This document shows positions 9,516-18,704 of a stretch of DNA of 64,000 bases, piece after piece (position 1 is the stretch's first letter; every line of letters starts with the position of its first letter). The DNA is taken from contig JADKDD010000001.1 of NCBI GenBank assembly GCA_016718525.1, positions 310,001 to 374,000 of the forward strand, written 5' to 3'. The stretch comes from Rhodocyclaceae bacterium (GTDB lineage Bacteria; Pseudomonadota; Gammaproteobacteria; Burkholderiales; Rhodocyclaceae). Both the position numbers and the translations under genes were made by a program. Under the pieces are notes generated by a model, which was given only the letters and a program-made list of their open reading frames with translations, made no database searches and was not told the DNA's origin.

Positions 9516-11648
9516 ATGAATCATGTAACCGTGATGCACAGCATGTCCGAGGTAGTTGATGCGATTATCATGCGCACCGGCAGTGCGATAGTGTTGGCAA
9601 TTCCCATGGGAATTGGCAAGCCAAATCATTTGGTCAATGCGCTCTACCGTCGGGTCAAGGGAGATCCGTCGCTCACGCTCAAAATCCTCACCGCCCTCTC
9701 GCTGGAACGACCGGTCGGGCATAGTGATCTGGAGCAGCGTTTCCTTGAGCCATTTGCAGCACGGGTGTTCGGTGATTACCCGGATCTGGATTACGTCAAG
9801 GATTCCCGCGCGGGCAGCTTGCCTTCGAACATAAACGTCTTTGAATTCTTTTTTAAGACCGGCGATTATTTGGGTAATTCGCGAGCGCAACAGAACTTCA
9901 TTTACTCGAACTATTCGCATGCGGCACGCGACATGATTTTGCAGGGTGCTAATGTACTGATGCAAGCAATCGCGGTCGACGAATCCGGATCCTCACCACG
10001 CTATTCACTGTCGTCCAATCCCGATGTTTCGCTGGATTTACTGGCAATGAGCACCTTACCGACGCTGAAGATCGGCGCGGTAAATCGCAAAATGCCTTTT
10101 ATGCCGAATGATGCCGAGGTCAGTGCGAACAGTTTCGATATCCTGTTTGACAGCACTGAATCGACTCATGACCTGTTCGCGCCGCCGAACATGAAAGTGG
10201 ACGCCCAGGACTATGCAATTTCACTGTGGGCGAGCACCCTGGTGCCTGACGGTGGTTCGCTGCAGATTGGGATTGGCTCACTCGGCGACGGCATTTCGCA
10301 AGCGCTGATTGTTCGCGACAAACATAACGCTGAGTACCGCCAACTGCTGGCTGACATGCAGGCTGCCAATGGTGCCGCTTTGCCGGCCGGCAGTGACTTG
10401 GGTAAATTCGACCTCGGTCTCTATGGTTGTTCCGAGATGTTTGTGAACGGATTCTTGTGGCTGATCCGTGCCGGAATCATTCGCCGTCAGGTTTTTGATG
10501 ACCTTTTGCTTCAGCGCCTCGTAAGCGAGGGCAAGCTCGGGCAGCAGATCACCAAACAGTCGATCCTTGAATTGTTGAATGTCGGTCGGATCCACGCCAC
10601 ACTTACCGAAGCCGACATGACATTTTTGAAGCACTTCGGGTTTTTCACTGATGATGTGCAGTGGGTAGATGGCCGACTCATTGTGTCCGGTGAATCTATA
10701 CCAGGCAACCTGAGCGACGACACCGCATTCCGGAAAATCTGCGCAAGCTGCCTTGGTACCGAGTTGCGTGGCGGCTACATCATGCACGGAGGTTTCTTTC
10801 TCGGCCCGCGGGACTTTTACCAAGCATTGCGTGATATGCCGCAGGAGCAGCTCCAGCGCATCAACATGACGCGAATCCGCTTTATCAATGAGCTGTTAGG
10901 TCATGAAGAATTGGCCGCACTGCATCGCCGTGATGCACGATTTATCAACACCACGATGATGGTCACCTTGCTCGGCGCAGCTGCCTCGGACGGTCTTGAC
11001 TCGGGACAGATGGTCAGCGGTGTTGGCGGGCAGTACAACTTTGTCGCGATGGGTCATGCACTACCGGATGCCCGTTCAATTCTGCTGTTACGTTCATGGC
11101 GCACAAAAAATGACAAGGTTACGTCGAACATCGTTTGGAACTACGGCCACATTACTATTCCGCGCCATTTGCGCGATATCGTCGTCACCGAATATGGCAT
11201 CGCCGACTTGCGCGGCCAGGCTGATAACGAAGTCATCAAACGTCTGCTGGCAATTACCGATTCACGATTCCAGGACGAATTGTTGGCGACTGCCAAGGCC
11301 AATGGCAAATTGGAGACGGAATATCAAATTCCCCAGTCATGCAGGCGCAACCTCCCAGAGATACTGGAGCGGTGCTTGGGTGGTGCAGCGACTCGAACTT
11401 TGCTCCCTGACTTCCCCTTCGGTACGGATTTCACTGAAGACGAACTGGTAATCGTCCGGTCATTGGCTCGACTTAAACGATCTGTAGAGCATCCTGCGGA
11501 CCTTGTTGCGACATTGGTGAAGTCGGCTATCGGCCAGTTGCTGGACAGCGAGACGGTTCCTGAACGATACCTTGAGCGTATGGGTATGACCGAAGCCCAC
11601 ACGCTGAAAGACAAGCTGATGCGGACCCTGTTTGTCGGCAACTTGTAG
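9516..11648 (+). CDS. Acetyl-CoA hydrolase/CoA-transferase family protein
   Basis: About 710 residues from ATG 9516 (GTG 9483 is an alternative). The C-terminal half has the CoA-transferase features GGQYNFVAMGHALPDARSI and VTEYGIADLRGQ seen in acetyl-CoA hydrolase/4-hydroxybutyrate CoA-transferase proteins. It is longer than the usual 430-500 residues and belongs to a subgroup of about 700 residues with an extended N-terminal half. It likely moves CoA between short- or medium-chain acids in the cytoplasm. It is part of the lipid-related gene run from 8.2 to 15.6 kb. Confidence 0.85.
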   Translation: MNHVTVMHSMSEVVDAIIMRTGSAIVLAIPMGIGKPNHLVNALYRRVKGDPSLTLKILTALSLERPVGHSDLEQRFLEPFAARVFGDYPDLDYVKDSRAGSLPSNINVFEFFFKTGDYLGNSRAQQNFIYSNYSHAARDMILQGANVLMQAIAVDESGSSPRYSLSSNPDVSLDLLAMSTLPTLKIGAVNRKMPFMPNDAEVSANSFDILFDSTESTHDLFAPPNMKVDAQDYAISLWASTLVPDGGSLQIGIGSLGDGISQALIVRDKHNAEYRQLLADMQAANGAALPAGSDLGKFDLGLYGCSEMFVNGFLWLIRAGIIRRQVFDDLLLQRLVSEGKLGQQITKQSILELLNVGRIHATLTEADMTFLKHFGFFTDDVQWVDGRLIVSGESIPGNLSDDTAFRKICASCLGTELRGGYIMHGGFFLGPRDFYQALRDMPQEQLQRINMTRIRFINELLGHEELAALHRRDARFINTTMMVTLLGAAASDGLDSGQMVSGVGGQYNFVAMGHALPDARSILLLRSWRTKNDKVTSNIVWNYGHITIPRHLRDIVVTEYGIADLRGQADNEVIKRLLAITDSRFQDELLATAKANGKLETEYQIPQSCRRNLPEILERCLGGAATRTLLPDFPFGTDFTEDELVIVRSLARLKRSVEHPADLVATLVKSAIGQLLDSETVPERYLERMGMTEAHTLKDKLMRTLFVGNL

Positions 11649-11795
11649 GCAGTGTTGGCGCACTGAAAATAGCCAAAACGGCAGAAATCACTGGTCAGGA
11701 CAAACGCAGATCTTTCAGCACGGCGGTGATTGAGTCGAGTTCGACGCATGGGATGGCCTGATAAGATGCCTGCGACGCAATAAATCTGGACGGGA

Positions 11796-13268
11796 ATGTT
11801 AATGTCGAGTGAACACTTTGATGTTTTGGTGGTGGGCGCGGGATTGTCCGGCATTGGTGCCGGTTATCACCTGCAGGCAAATTGCCCTGACAAGCGTTAC
11901 GCCATTCTCGAAAGCTCCGACGCCATTGGCGGCACGTGGGATTTGTTTCGTTATCCGGGCATTCGCTCTGATTCGGACATGTTTACCCTGGGTTACGCTT
12001 TTCGACCATGGGAAGAGGCAAAGGTGATTGCCGACGGCCCATCGATACTCAAATATGTGCGTGATACCGCGGCAGAAGCGGGGATTGACAAGAAAATTCG
12101 TTTTGGCCATCAGGTGGTCAAAGCTTCCTGGTCGTCAGTTGACGCAAGGTGGACGGTTGAGTCACAGCGTAAAAATCCGGGCACAGGTGAGATGGAGAGT
12201 GTCTACCTGACCTGCAATTTTCTCTTCATGTGCAGTGGCTACTTCGATCATGATAAAGGTTACACGCCTGAATTCCCCGGATTGGAGCGCTTTGGCGGAC
12301 GTTTGGTGCATCCGCAAAAGTGGACCGATGACATTGATTACGCTGGAAAACGTGTGGTGATTATCGGTAGCGGTGCAACTGCTGTGACCTTGCTTCCCGA
12401 ACTGGCAAAAAAGGCGGCGCACGTGACTATGCTGCAGCGATCGCCGACCTATATGGTGTCGCGGCCGTCCGTTGACCCCAAGGCCAATTTTCTACGCCGC
12501 GTGTTGCCTTCAAAGTTGGCCTACGCAATCAATCGTTGGTGGCGCGTGCTGTTTACGATGTACATCTTTAGCGTTTGTCGGCGCAAACCAGAGGTCGCCA
12601 AGAAAGCCCTGTTTGCCGAGTTACAAAAGGAGATGGGCCCGGACTACGATCTTACGAAACATTTCACGCCGCGTTATAACCCGTGGGAGCAGCGCTTGTG
12701 CCTGGTGCCGGATGCCGATCTTTTCAATGCACTCAAGTCTGGTCAGGCGTCGATTGTGACAGACACCATAGCAACGTTCACTGAAACCGGGATCAGTTTG
12801 AGTTCGGGCGCCGATTTGCCAGCCGACCTTGTCGTTTCAGCGACGGGCCTGAATCTGGTCGTGCTTGGTGGCATTCAAGTCGTCGTCGACGGCAAACTCA
12901 TGGACATGTCGAAAACCACTGGCTACAAAGGCATGATGTATAGCGATGTACCGAATCTCGCGTCGGCTTTTGGATATACCAACGCTTCATGGACCCTGAA
13001 GGTCGATCTGATTTGCGATTACGTTTGCCGCCTGCTGAAACACATGGATAGCACCGGCACCCGCCAGTGCACACCACGACTCAATGACCCGAGCGTGCTG
13101 CCGGAACCTTGGGTCGATTTCTCGTCGGGGTATTTTCAGCGTGCGCTCGACAGGTTTCCAAAACAGGGATCAAAACGGCCATGGAAGCTCTATCAGAACT
13201 ATCCTTTGGATATTTTGTCGTTAAAGTTTGGTTCGGTTGAAGATGATGCGATGGAGTTTGCGAAGTAG
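11796..13268 (+). CDS. Flavin-containing monooxygenase, Baeyer-Villiger type
   Basis: 490 residues. The FAD-binding motif GAGLSGIG lies near residue 12 and a second Rossmann motif GSGATAVTLLPELA near 190. Between them is FGGRLVHPQKW, which fits the FxGxxxHxxxW fingerprint of flavin monooxygenases and Baeyer-Villiger enzymes. GGTWDLFRYPGIRSDSD is also diagnostic. It inserts one oxygen from O2 into ketones or similar substrates using NADPH. The closest class by pattern is the EthA/MymA-like group, often found beside lipases and acyl-CoA enzymes. The WS/DGAT gene follows after 46 bases, suggesting an operon. The physiological substrate is unknown. Confidence 0.92.
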   Translation: MLMSSEHFDVLVVGAGLSGIGAGYHLQANCPDKRYAILESSDAIGGTWDLFRYPGIRSDSDMFTLGYAFRPWEEAKVIADGPSILKYVRDTAAEAGIDKKIRFGHQVVKASWSSVDARWTVESQRKNPGTGEMESVYLTCNFLFMCSGYFDHDKGYTPEFPGLERFGGRLVHPQKWTDDIDYAGKRVVIIGSGATAVTLLPELAKKAAHVTMLQRSPTYMVSRPSVDPKANFLRRVLPSKLAYAINRWWRVLFTMYIFSVCRRKPEVAKKALFAELQKEMGPDYDLTKHFTPRYNPWEQRLCLVPDADLFNALKSGQASIVTDTIATFTETGISLSSGADLPADLVVSATGLNLVVLGGIQVVVDGKLMDMSKTTGYKGMMYSDVPNLASAFGYTNASWTLKVDLICDYVCRLLKHMDSTGTRQCTPRLNDPSVLPEPWVDFSSGYFQRALDRFPKQGSKRPWKLYQNYPLDILSLKFGSVEDDAMEFAK

Positions 13269-13314
13269 CAGCCTTGAGCATCACGTCAAAACCGCCATAT
13301 AAGAGAGGGATTTC

Positions 13315-14802
13315 ATGCGTCAATTGAATGGTCACGATGCCAGTTTTCTGTATTCCGACACAACGCACGCCAATTCGAATGTCACGCTGATACAGATTTA
13401 CGATCAGTCGACGGCGCCCGGCGGGATTGTGCGTTTTAAGAGCATCATGGCCCATATCGAAAGCCGACTCGATCGCTCACCGATCTTTCGCAGCAAGTTG
13501 CTGCATGCGCCGCTGGAACTGGATTATCCTTATTGGGTCGAAGACGAGAACTTCGATCTTGAGTATCACGTCCGCCACGTGGCACTTCCAAAGCCGGGCG
13601 ATTGGCGCCAGTTTTGTATCCAGGCTTCCCGCATTCACGCTCGTCCGCTGGATTTGAATCGCCCGTTATGGGAGATTTATGTGATGGAGGGGCTGGATAG
13701 TTTTATCGATCTACCAGTAGGCAGTTTTGCCCTCTTGATCAAGATTCATCATGCAGCGATAGATGTCGAGCATGGCAGCGAAATTTCCATGTTGCTGCAC
13801 GATCTCTCGCCAATCCCACCGAAGGTTCAACCGCCGAAGCCTTGGTTCCCTGAAACGCCGCCTGGCAGGCTTGCATTATTGTTGCAAGGCATCTCCAAGA
13901 CTGTGCGCTACCCGTTTCATCTGGGTCTGCCCCTTAATCGAAGCCTGAGCCGCCTCGGCCCCATCGCCGTTAATTTTTTCAAGGACATGGTGTTGAAGCC
14001 CGAGTTCATGACGCCGACCCGCTTCAACTCGGTCGTCTCTCCTTATCGTGTGTTCGATACGCGACGCTTTTTGGTCAGTGAGTTCAAGGACATTAGTCGC
14101 CTGGTGCCGCGCGCAACGATCAATGACGCAGTAATCGCTGTCTGTTCCGGCGCTTTGCGCCGCTATCTGGAGCTGCATGAGGAACTGCCTTCAAGCAGCC
14201 TCACCGCTGCTGCACCGGTGTATGTCCGCGATGCTGACAAGGCAAGGGTCGGACGCCCGGATGTTTCCTGGTTGCGGGTTGGTCTGGGCACCGATATCGC
14301 CGATCCGGTACTGCGCTTAAAACACATTCACCAACGCACTTCTTCGTCAGAGGTTATCGCCCGTGCCGTTGAAGCGAAGGAACTGACGGATGTCGCACAA
14401 CATGCGCCGGCTGCAACGTTGGCGCTAGCCAGCAAAATGCTCGCTCGCGCAGCGACGAGTGGCGGCGGCCGTATGCCGTTGGCAAATTGCACCATAACCA
14501 ATGTGCCTGGCTCAGCACGACCGGTATATCTGAATGGCGCACGGATGACCTATTTTTCGGCGATTATGCCGATCTACGATGGCATGGGTCTGGTGATGGC
14601 TGTCACCAGTTACGATGGTCGTATCGTTATTTCGCCGACATCCTGTCGTTACTTGATGCCTGACCCGGAGGTTTTCAGTCAATGCATACGCGACAGTTTT
14701 CAGGAGTATCTGGCCTTGGCAAATATGCCCTCTGTCCAAAGCAGAAGACCGCCGCGTGCAGCCAAAATGACGAAGCTGTGCCTGCGCCTAAACTGGCAGT
14801 AG
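13315..14802 (+). CDS. Wax ester synthase / diacylglycerol acyltransferase (WS/DGAT)
   Basis: 495 residues. The N-terminus RQLNGHDASFLYSDT, the catalytic region LLIKIHHAAIDVEHG near residue 145, and the C-terminal CTITNVPGS are those of bacterial WS/DGAT acyltransferases, which use acyl-CoA to acylate fatty alcohols or diacylglycerol at the membrane and lipid-body surface. The catalytic HHxxxDG reads HHAAIDV here: the two histidines and the aspartate are kept but the glycine is valine. The gene ends inside the 3' end of the convergent hydrolase gene (15-base overlap). Confidence 0.92.
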   Translation: MRQLNGHDASFLYSDTTHANSNVTLIQIYDQSTAPGGIVRFKSIMAHIESRLDRSPIFRSKLLHAPLELDYPYWVEDENFDLEYHVRHVALPKPGDWRQFCIQASRIHARPLDLNRPLWEIYVMEGLDSFIDLPVGSFALLIKIHHAAIDVEHGSEISMLLHDLSPIPPKVQPPKPWFPETPPGRLALLLQGISKTVRYPFHLGLPLNRSLSRLGPIAVNFFKDMVLKPEFMTPTRFNSVVSPYRVFDTRRFLVSEFKDISRLVPRATINDAVIAVCSGALRRYLELHEELPSSSLTAAAPVYVRDADKARVGRPDVSWLRVGLGTDIADPVLRLKHIHQRTSSSEVIARAVEAKELTDVAQHAPAATLALASKMLARAATSGGGRMPLANCTITNVPGSARPVYLNGARMTYFSAIMPIYDGMGLVMAVTSYDGRIVISPTSCRYLMPDPEVFSQCIRDSFQEYLALANMPSVQSRRPPRAAKMTKLCLRLNWQ

Positions 14803-15603
14803 CTCGTGTGTCAGCGTCCGGTAAACGCAAGCCGAAACGCCTGACGGCTCGAATGGCCGCCAGTGCCCTTCGGCTTGTGCAAGGCGGTCGGCCACAATCC
14901 ACATCACCATCGGATTGAAGCCCATTCCGAGGTGGCTAGCAGGGACCCGGATATTCTCATGGAGTGTCGGGTCACCATCGATGGTCGCCTCTTGGGGTGG
15001 TACCACGCCGTCACCAATGCCATAAAGACAAGACAGCGGCGTCGATAGCGTCGCGCCGCGGGTTAACAGTTTTCCTTCGGGACGGTTTTGGTGCACCATC
15101 GTTCCCATGGGATGGGCGACCAAACGGTACATGGCTTTGAGAAAACGCGGAACGTTCCGTTCGCCGGACGAATCAGTACTCACCGGGCTTCCAAGCGTAA
15201 TCACGCTACGAACGCACTCCGGTGCTTGATGTGCGCCGTATAAAGAGAAAACGCCACCCAGACTCCAACCGACAAGGCTGACTTTCTTGCCGGTTTTGTG
15301 ATGCATGTAGCGGATTTTCTGCTCCAGTGCTTTGGCGTGTTTGGGCTGGAAGCCAATATTCCGGCCAAAGCCCCAGGTAGAGACATCGTAGCCACGGTTG
15401 CGCAGAAAAATCTCCAGCGCGATCATGGAAACATCACCCGCCATGAAGCCAGGCAGCAACAACACCGGATGTCCGTCGCCGCGAGGTGCCCTTAACAGCC
15501 ACGGCAGAGCCCATGGCAAGGATGCGGCCTCCAAAAATGCACGAAACTCGATGGCGGTATGGGCGCCATGCGGCCGGCCCGTGTGAGTATGTCTGGTCGT
15601 CAT
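14788..15603 (-). CDS. Alpha/beta hydrolase (lipase/esterase-like)
   Basis: 271 residues, no signal peptide. The nucleophile elbow GWSLGG gives the catalytic serine. The aspartate is probably in GIGDGVVPP and the histidine in SHLGMG, in the usual order. HPVLLLPGFMAGD is the oxyanion-hole strand. It is a cytoplasmic or membrane-associated hydrolase of esters. Being convergent with and overlapping the WS/DGAT gene, it may act on the same neutral-lipid pool, but this is inference from position only. Confidence 0.85.
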   Translation of the reverse strand: MTTRHTHTGRPHGAHTAIEFRAFLEAASLPWALPWLLRAPRGDGHPVLLLPGFMAGDVSMIALEIFLRNRGYDVSTWGFGRNIGFQPKHAKALEQKIRYMHHKTGKKVSLVGWSLGGVFSLYGAHQAPECVRSVITLGSPVSTDSSGERNVPRFLKAMYRLVAHPMGTMVHQNRPEGKLLTRGATLSTPLSCLYGIGDGVVPPQEATIDGDPTLHENIRVPASHLGMGFNPMVMWIVADRLAQAEGHWRPFEPSGVSACVYRTLTHELLPV

Positions 15604-15929
15604 AAATGCATTCCCCGATGTGAGGTAGTCGAACTGTTATCTTGAATCACCGATGGGCTATTGTAAGCCCTGAGTTGGAGCGCAAAGCCGGCGCAAATCC
15701 GATGGCAAAGCCATCATCGGTTACTTGGTGCTGGCGGGAGACTGGCCCGCCAATCGGCCACACGCCGTTAATGAGACAGATGCGAACAGTCACGGTGAAC
15801 AAAATTGTTCTTTTGGGTGTTCAATTTTTCGATTGAATTAACGATAGTTGAAATGGATTCTGTTATTTTGCGAGTCAACGCCTGCAACGCCTTGGAGGTG
15901 GCCACAGCAACGTTTCCACAATTTTTCAA
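15604..15929. other. Intergenic region with two short palindromes
   Basis: 326 bases without a convincing gene, between the divergently transcribed hydrolase and the VIT1/CCC1-like gene. It contains a perfect inverted repeat GAACAA-AA-TTGTTC at 15797-15810 and a second, TTCAAT-6-ATTGAA, at 15820-15837. Both lie in an AT-rich stretch about 95-130 bases before the downstream ATG, so they could be regulator sites in the promoter region. Confidence 0.4.
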
Positions 15930-16628
15930 ATGACTGAAAAAGTGACCGAAAAAATGGCTACGGCACCTGTCGACAGTACTGAACTCCAGGTACTCGATCC
16001 AATCGATCGCAACTCGGAAATTCTGTTCAGTTTATTCATGGTGCTGACCTTCACCGGCACGCTAAGCGTTGCGTCGGCCGGTCACGACGAAGTCCGCCAG
16101 ATGCTGATTGCTGCGATCGGTTGCAATATCGCATGGGGGTTTGTCGATGCGGTGATGTACATATTGCGCAACATCATTGCTCGCGGTCGGCGGTCCAGAA
16201 TGATACGTGCGGTGCGTGGTGAGGTTCGCCCGGGAAAAGCACACCAATTGATAGCGGATGAAATCGGAGCGTTGTCACAAGGGCTTGGTCCAGCAGATTT
16301 TGAACGGCTCCGACAGTGGGTTGTCGCGCAGCCCGTAACCGAAAACGAAAATGCGCGTGTTGGTCGGATCACCCGACTCGACCTGCGCGGTGCGTTGGCC
16401 GTCTTTCTGTTGGTCTTCGCCTCGACATTTCCGGTGGTACTGCCATTCATCTTCATTGACGATGCGGCAACCGCGAAGCGCCTGTCCGCCTTGATCGCAA
16501 TCAGCATGATGTTTGTCTGTGGCTATGAGTGGGGCCGATACGCCGGCCTGAAACCCTGGCGCGCGGGTCTGGTTATGGTGTTGCTGGGCCTCGTTACCGA
16601 ACTCATCATCATCGCATTGGGAGGATGA
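15930..16628 (+). CDS. VIT1/CCC1-family membrane transporter
   Basis: 232 residues (ATG 15954 is an alternative start). Five hydrophobic segments are visible: LFSLFMVLTFTGTLSVASAG, a second around MLIAAIGCNIAWGFVDAVMY, then three near the C-terminus ending LGLVTELIIIALGG. A charged stretch lies between segments 2 and 3. The pattern fits the VIT1/CCC1-like (DUF125) family, inner-membrane iron or manganese carriers. Metal specificity cannot be read off. The upstream region carries two palindromes that could bind a regulator. Confidence 0.72.
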   Translation: MTEKVTEKMATAPVDSTELQVLDPIDRNSEILFSLFMVLTFTGTLSVASAGHDEVRQMLIAAIGCNIAWGFVDAVMYILRNIIARGRRSRMIRAVRGEVRPGKAHQLIADEIGALSQGLGPADFERLRQWVVAQPVTENENARVGRITRLDLRGALAVFLLVFASTFPVVLPFIFIDDAATAKRLSALIAISMMFVCGYEWGRYAGLKPWRAGLVMVLLGLVTELIIIALGG

Positions 16629-16846
16629 TCGTCGGCGATTGCACGGTTGTGCCGCATAGTCACCAGCGAAAATCGAGCAATCGTTGATGCGTATCAAGTC
16701 AACGCCGATACGATGTGTAAACATAGGCGCTGGATGCTGGGTAGCGTCCAATTCGCTAGGATTTCCAGCCTTGTTGTAGCGCTACCCGCTCGGCGGTTGC
16801 TCCCTGTTTCGTATGCCAGATTTAAACTACGAATGATCAGCCAGAA

Positions 16847-18541
16847 ATGAAAAGCCAACCTATCGAGACCACTGCACAGTTACCGAGTACCAGCTCGCTC
16901 CACCTGGATGTGGTCGCGGGCCTGACCGCTGCGGCGGTTGTCTTACCTAAAGCCATGGCCTACGCCACCGTCGCAGGTTTGCCTGTCGCTATTGGGTTGT
17001 ATACCGCCTTCATTCCCATGTTGGTCTATGCCTTACTCGGATCGTCACGCGTCCTAAGTGTGAGCTCCACTGCCACGCTGGCGATTCTGGCGGGCACACA
17101 GCTCGGTCTGGTGGTGCCGGATGGCGATCCGGCAAAGTTGGTGACCGCCACCGCGACACTCGCAATGTTGGTCGGTGTGATGCTGCTGGTAGCCAGAGTG
17201 CTCGGTCTGGGGTTTGTCGCCAACTTCATTTCGACGCCGGTTCTGACCGGGTTCAAAGCAGGAATTGGATTTGTGATCGTGCTTGATCAGGTGCCCAAAC
17301 TTCTTGGCATTCATATTACCAAACAGGGATTTTTCCGTGATGTGGTCAGCATTGCGCACCACATCACCGATACCTCGTTGATGACGTTTGCCGTGGCTTT
17401 GGCAACCTTCGCGGTGCTGATCAGTATGGAGCGAAAGTGGGCGCATTCACCGGCGCCGCTGGTTGCAGTGGGCGGCGCGATTGCGGCGTCCTGGTACTTC
17501 GGCCTGCAGGCGGCAGGTGTCGCCACTGTCGGGTTGATTCCGCAAGGACTCCCTTTGCTCACACTCCCGGATCCTACATTGATAGCAGAACTAGCTCCCG
17601 GCGCATTAGGTATTGCGCTAATGAGTTTTACCGAAACCATCGCCGCGGGTAGAGCTTTTGCCGGGCCAACTGATCCGCCGATAAATGCGAACCGCGAGCT
17701 GGTCGCGACCGGAGCGGCGAACATTGCCGGTGCATTACTCGGTGCGATGCCGGCTGGCGGAGGCACCTCGCAGACTGCGGTGGTCCGTACAGTCGGCGGG
17801 CAGTCGCAGACGGCCTCGCTGGTTACTGCTGGCGCTGCACTGGCGACGATGCTGTTGCTGGCCCCGCTCCTTGGCCTGATGCCGCACGCGACGCTTGCTG
17901 CTGTGGTCATCGTTTATTCAGTCGGGCTGATCAAACCGGCAGAGTTCGACGCAATCCGCAATGTGCGCAAGATGGAGTTTCATTGGGCGTTGGTCGCTTG
18001 TATCGGCGTGCTGGTGTTTGGAACGCTCAAGGGTATCGTCGTCGCCATCATCGTTTCGATGATAGGACTGGCGAGTCAGTCCGCCAACCCCCGTGTATCG
18101 GCCATTGGTCGCAAGCGAGGAACCGATGTGCTGCGACCGCTGTCGCCAGAACATCCTGACGATGAGACGTTTGACGGTCTGCTGATCGTCCGGCCGGAAG
18201 GACGTCTTTTTTTCGTCAATGCGCAACATGTCGGGGAGCAAATTAAGGCGTTGATCGCCCAATATCAGCCTTCGGTTGTAACACTTGACCTTAGTCGCGT
18301 GCCGGATATTGAATATTCAGCGCTTCAGGCATTGATTGAAGGCGAAAAGCGTATTACTGAAGGCGGAGTAATCGTTTGGTTGGTGGGATTGAATCCGGGC
18401 GTGCTTGAGAGGTGGTCAGGCATGCCGGGTTGGATCGGCAACTGGGGAGATCGCCTATTGTTCAACGCACGCGTTGCGATCGAACGATTCCAGTCGATGC
18501 AAGCAGCAGAACTTACCGAGCATCCCAAGGTTGCTGGTTGA
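16847..18541 (+). CDS. SulP-family anion permease with STAS domain
   Basis: 564 residues. The membrane domain starts at about residue 20 (VVAGLTAAAVVLPKAMAYAT, the SulP signature region) and includes SFTETIAAGRAFA. A cytoplasmic STAS domain occupies about residues 440-555 (LDLSRVPDIEYSALQALIEG). Proteins of this type carry sulfate, bicarbonate or dicarboxylates across the inner membrane. No sulfate-assimilation or carbonic anhydrase gene is adjacent, so the substrate is open. Confidence 0.93.
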   Translation: MKSQPIETTAQLPSTSSLHLDVVAGLTAAAVVLPKAMAYATVAGLPVAIGLYTAFIPMLVYALLGSSRVLSVSSTATLAILAGTQLGLVVPDGDPAKLVTATATLAMLVGVMLLVARVLGLGFVANFISTPVLTGFKAGIGFVIVLDQVPKLLGIHITKQGFFRDVVSIAHHITDTSLMTFAVALATFAVLISMERKWAHSPAPLVAVGGAIAASWYFGLQAAGVATVGLIPQGLPLLTLPDPTLIAELAPGALGIALMSFTETIAAGRAFAGPTDPPINANRELVATGAANIAGALLGAMPAGGGTSQTAVVRTVGGQSQTASLVTAGAALATMLLLAPLLGLMPHATLAAVVIVYSVGLIKPAEFDAIRNVRKMEFHWALVACIGVLVFGTLKGIVVAIIVSMIGLASQSANPRVSAIGRKRGTDVLRPLSPEHPDDETFDGLLIVRPEGRLFFVNAQHVGEQIKALIAQYQPSVVTLDLSRVPDIEYSALQALIEGEKRITEGGVIVWLVGLNPGVLERWSGMPGWIGNWGDRLLFNARVAIERFQSMQAAELTEHPKVAG

Positions 18542-18704
18542 GTGGCGGGGTGGCCGAAAAGGCGTAGTTGCAGTATGAAACACAAAGCCCGCAGGCATGC
18601 ATGCTTTGAATTCGTCGATGCTTCTACTTAGTACCGTTATTCACGACACGCAACACCCGATCCCCGGACGTACGTGATCAGAAATTTTGCGCCAGGTATT
18701 CAGT

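Noticed and set aside
14788..14802. 15-base overlap of WS/DGAT and hydrolase 3' ends
   Set aside because: Convergent overlaps of this size are common and need no special explanation; the same holds for rlmM and the ankyrin gene (32 bases).
15727..15750. CTTGGTGCTGGCGG near 15727 as a motif copy
   Set aside because: The AG of the core is CT here and the spacing to ACG is lost.
16647..16850. Short plus-strand ORF overlapping the SulP start (ATGA)
   Set aside because: No ribosome site and no recognisable content; overlap is likely chance.
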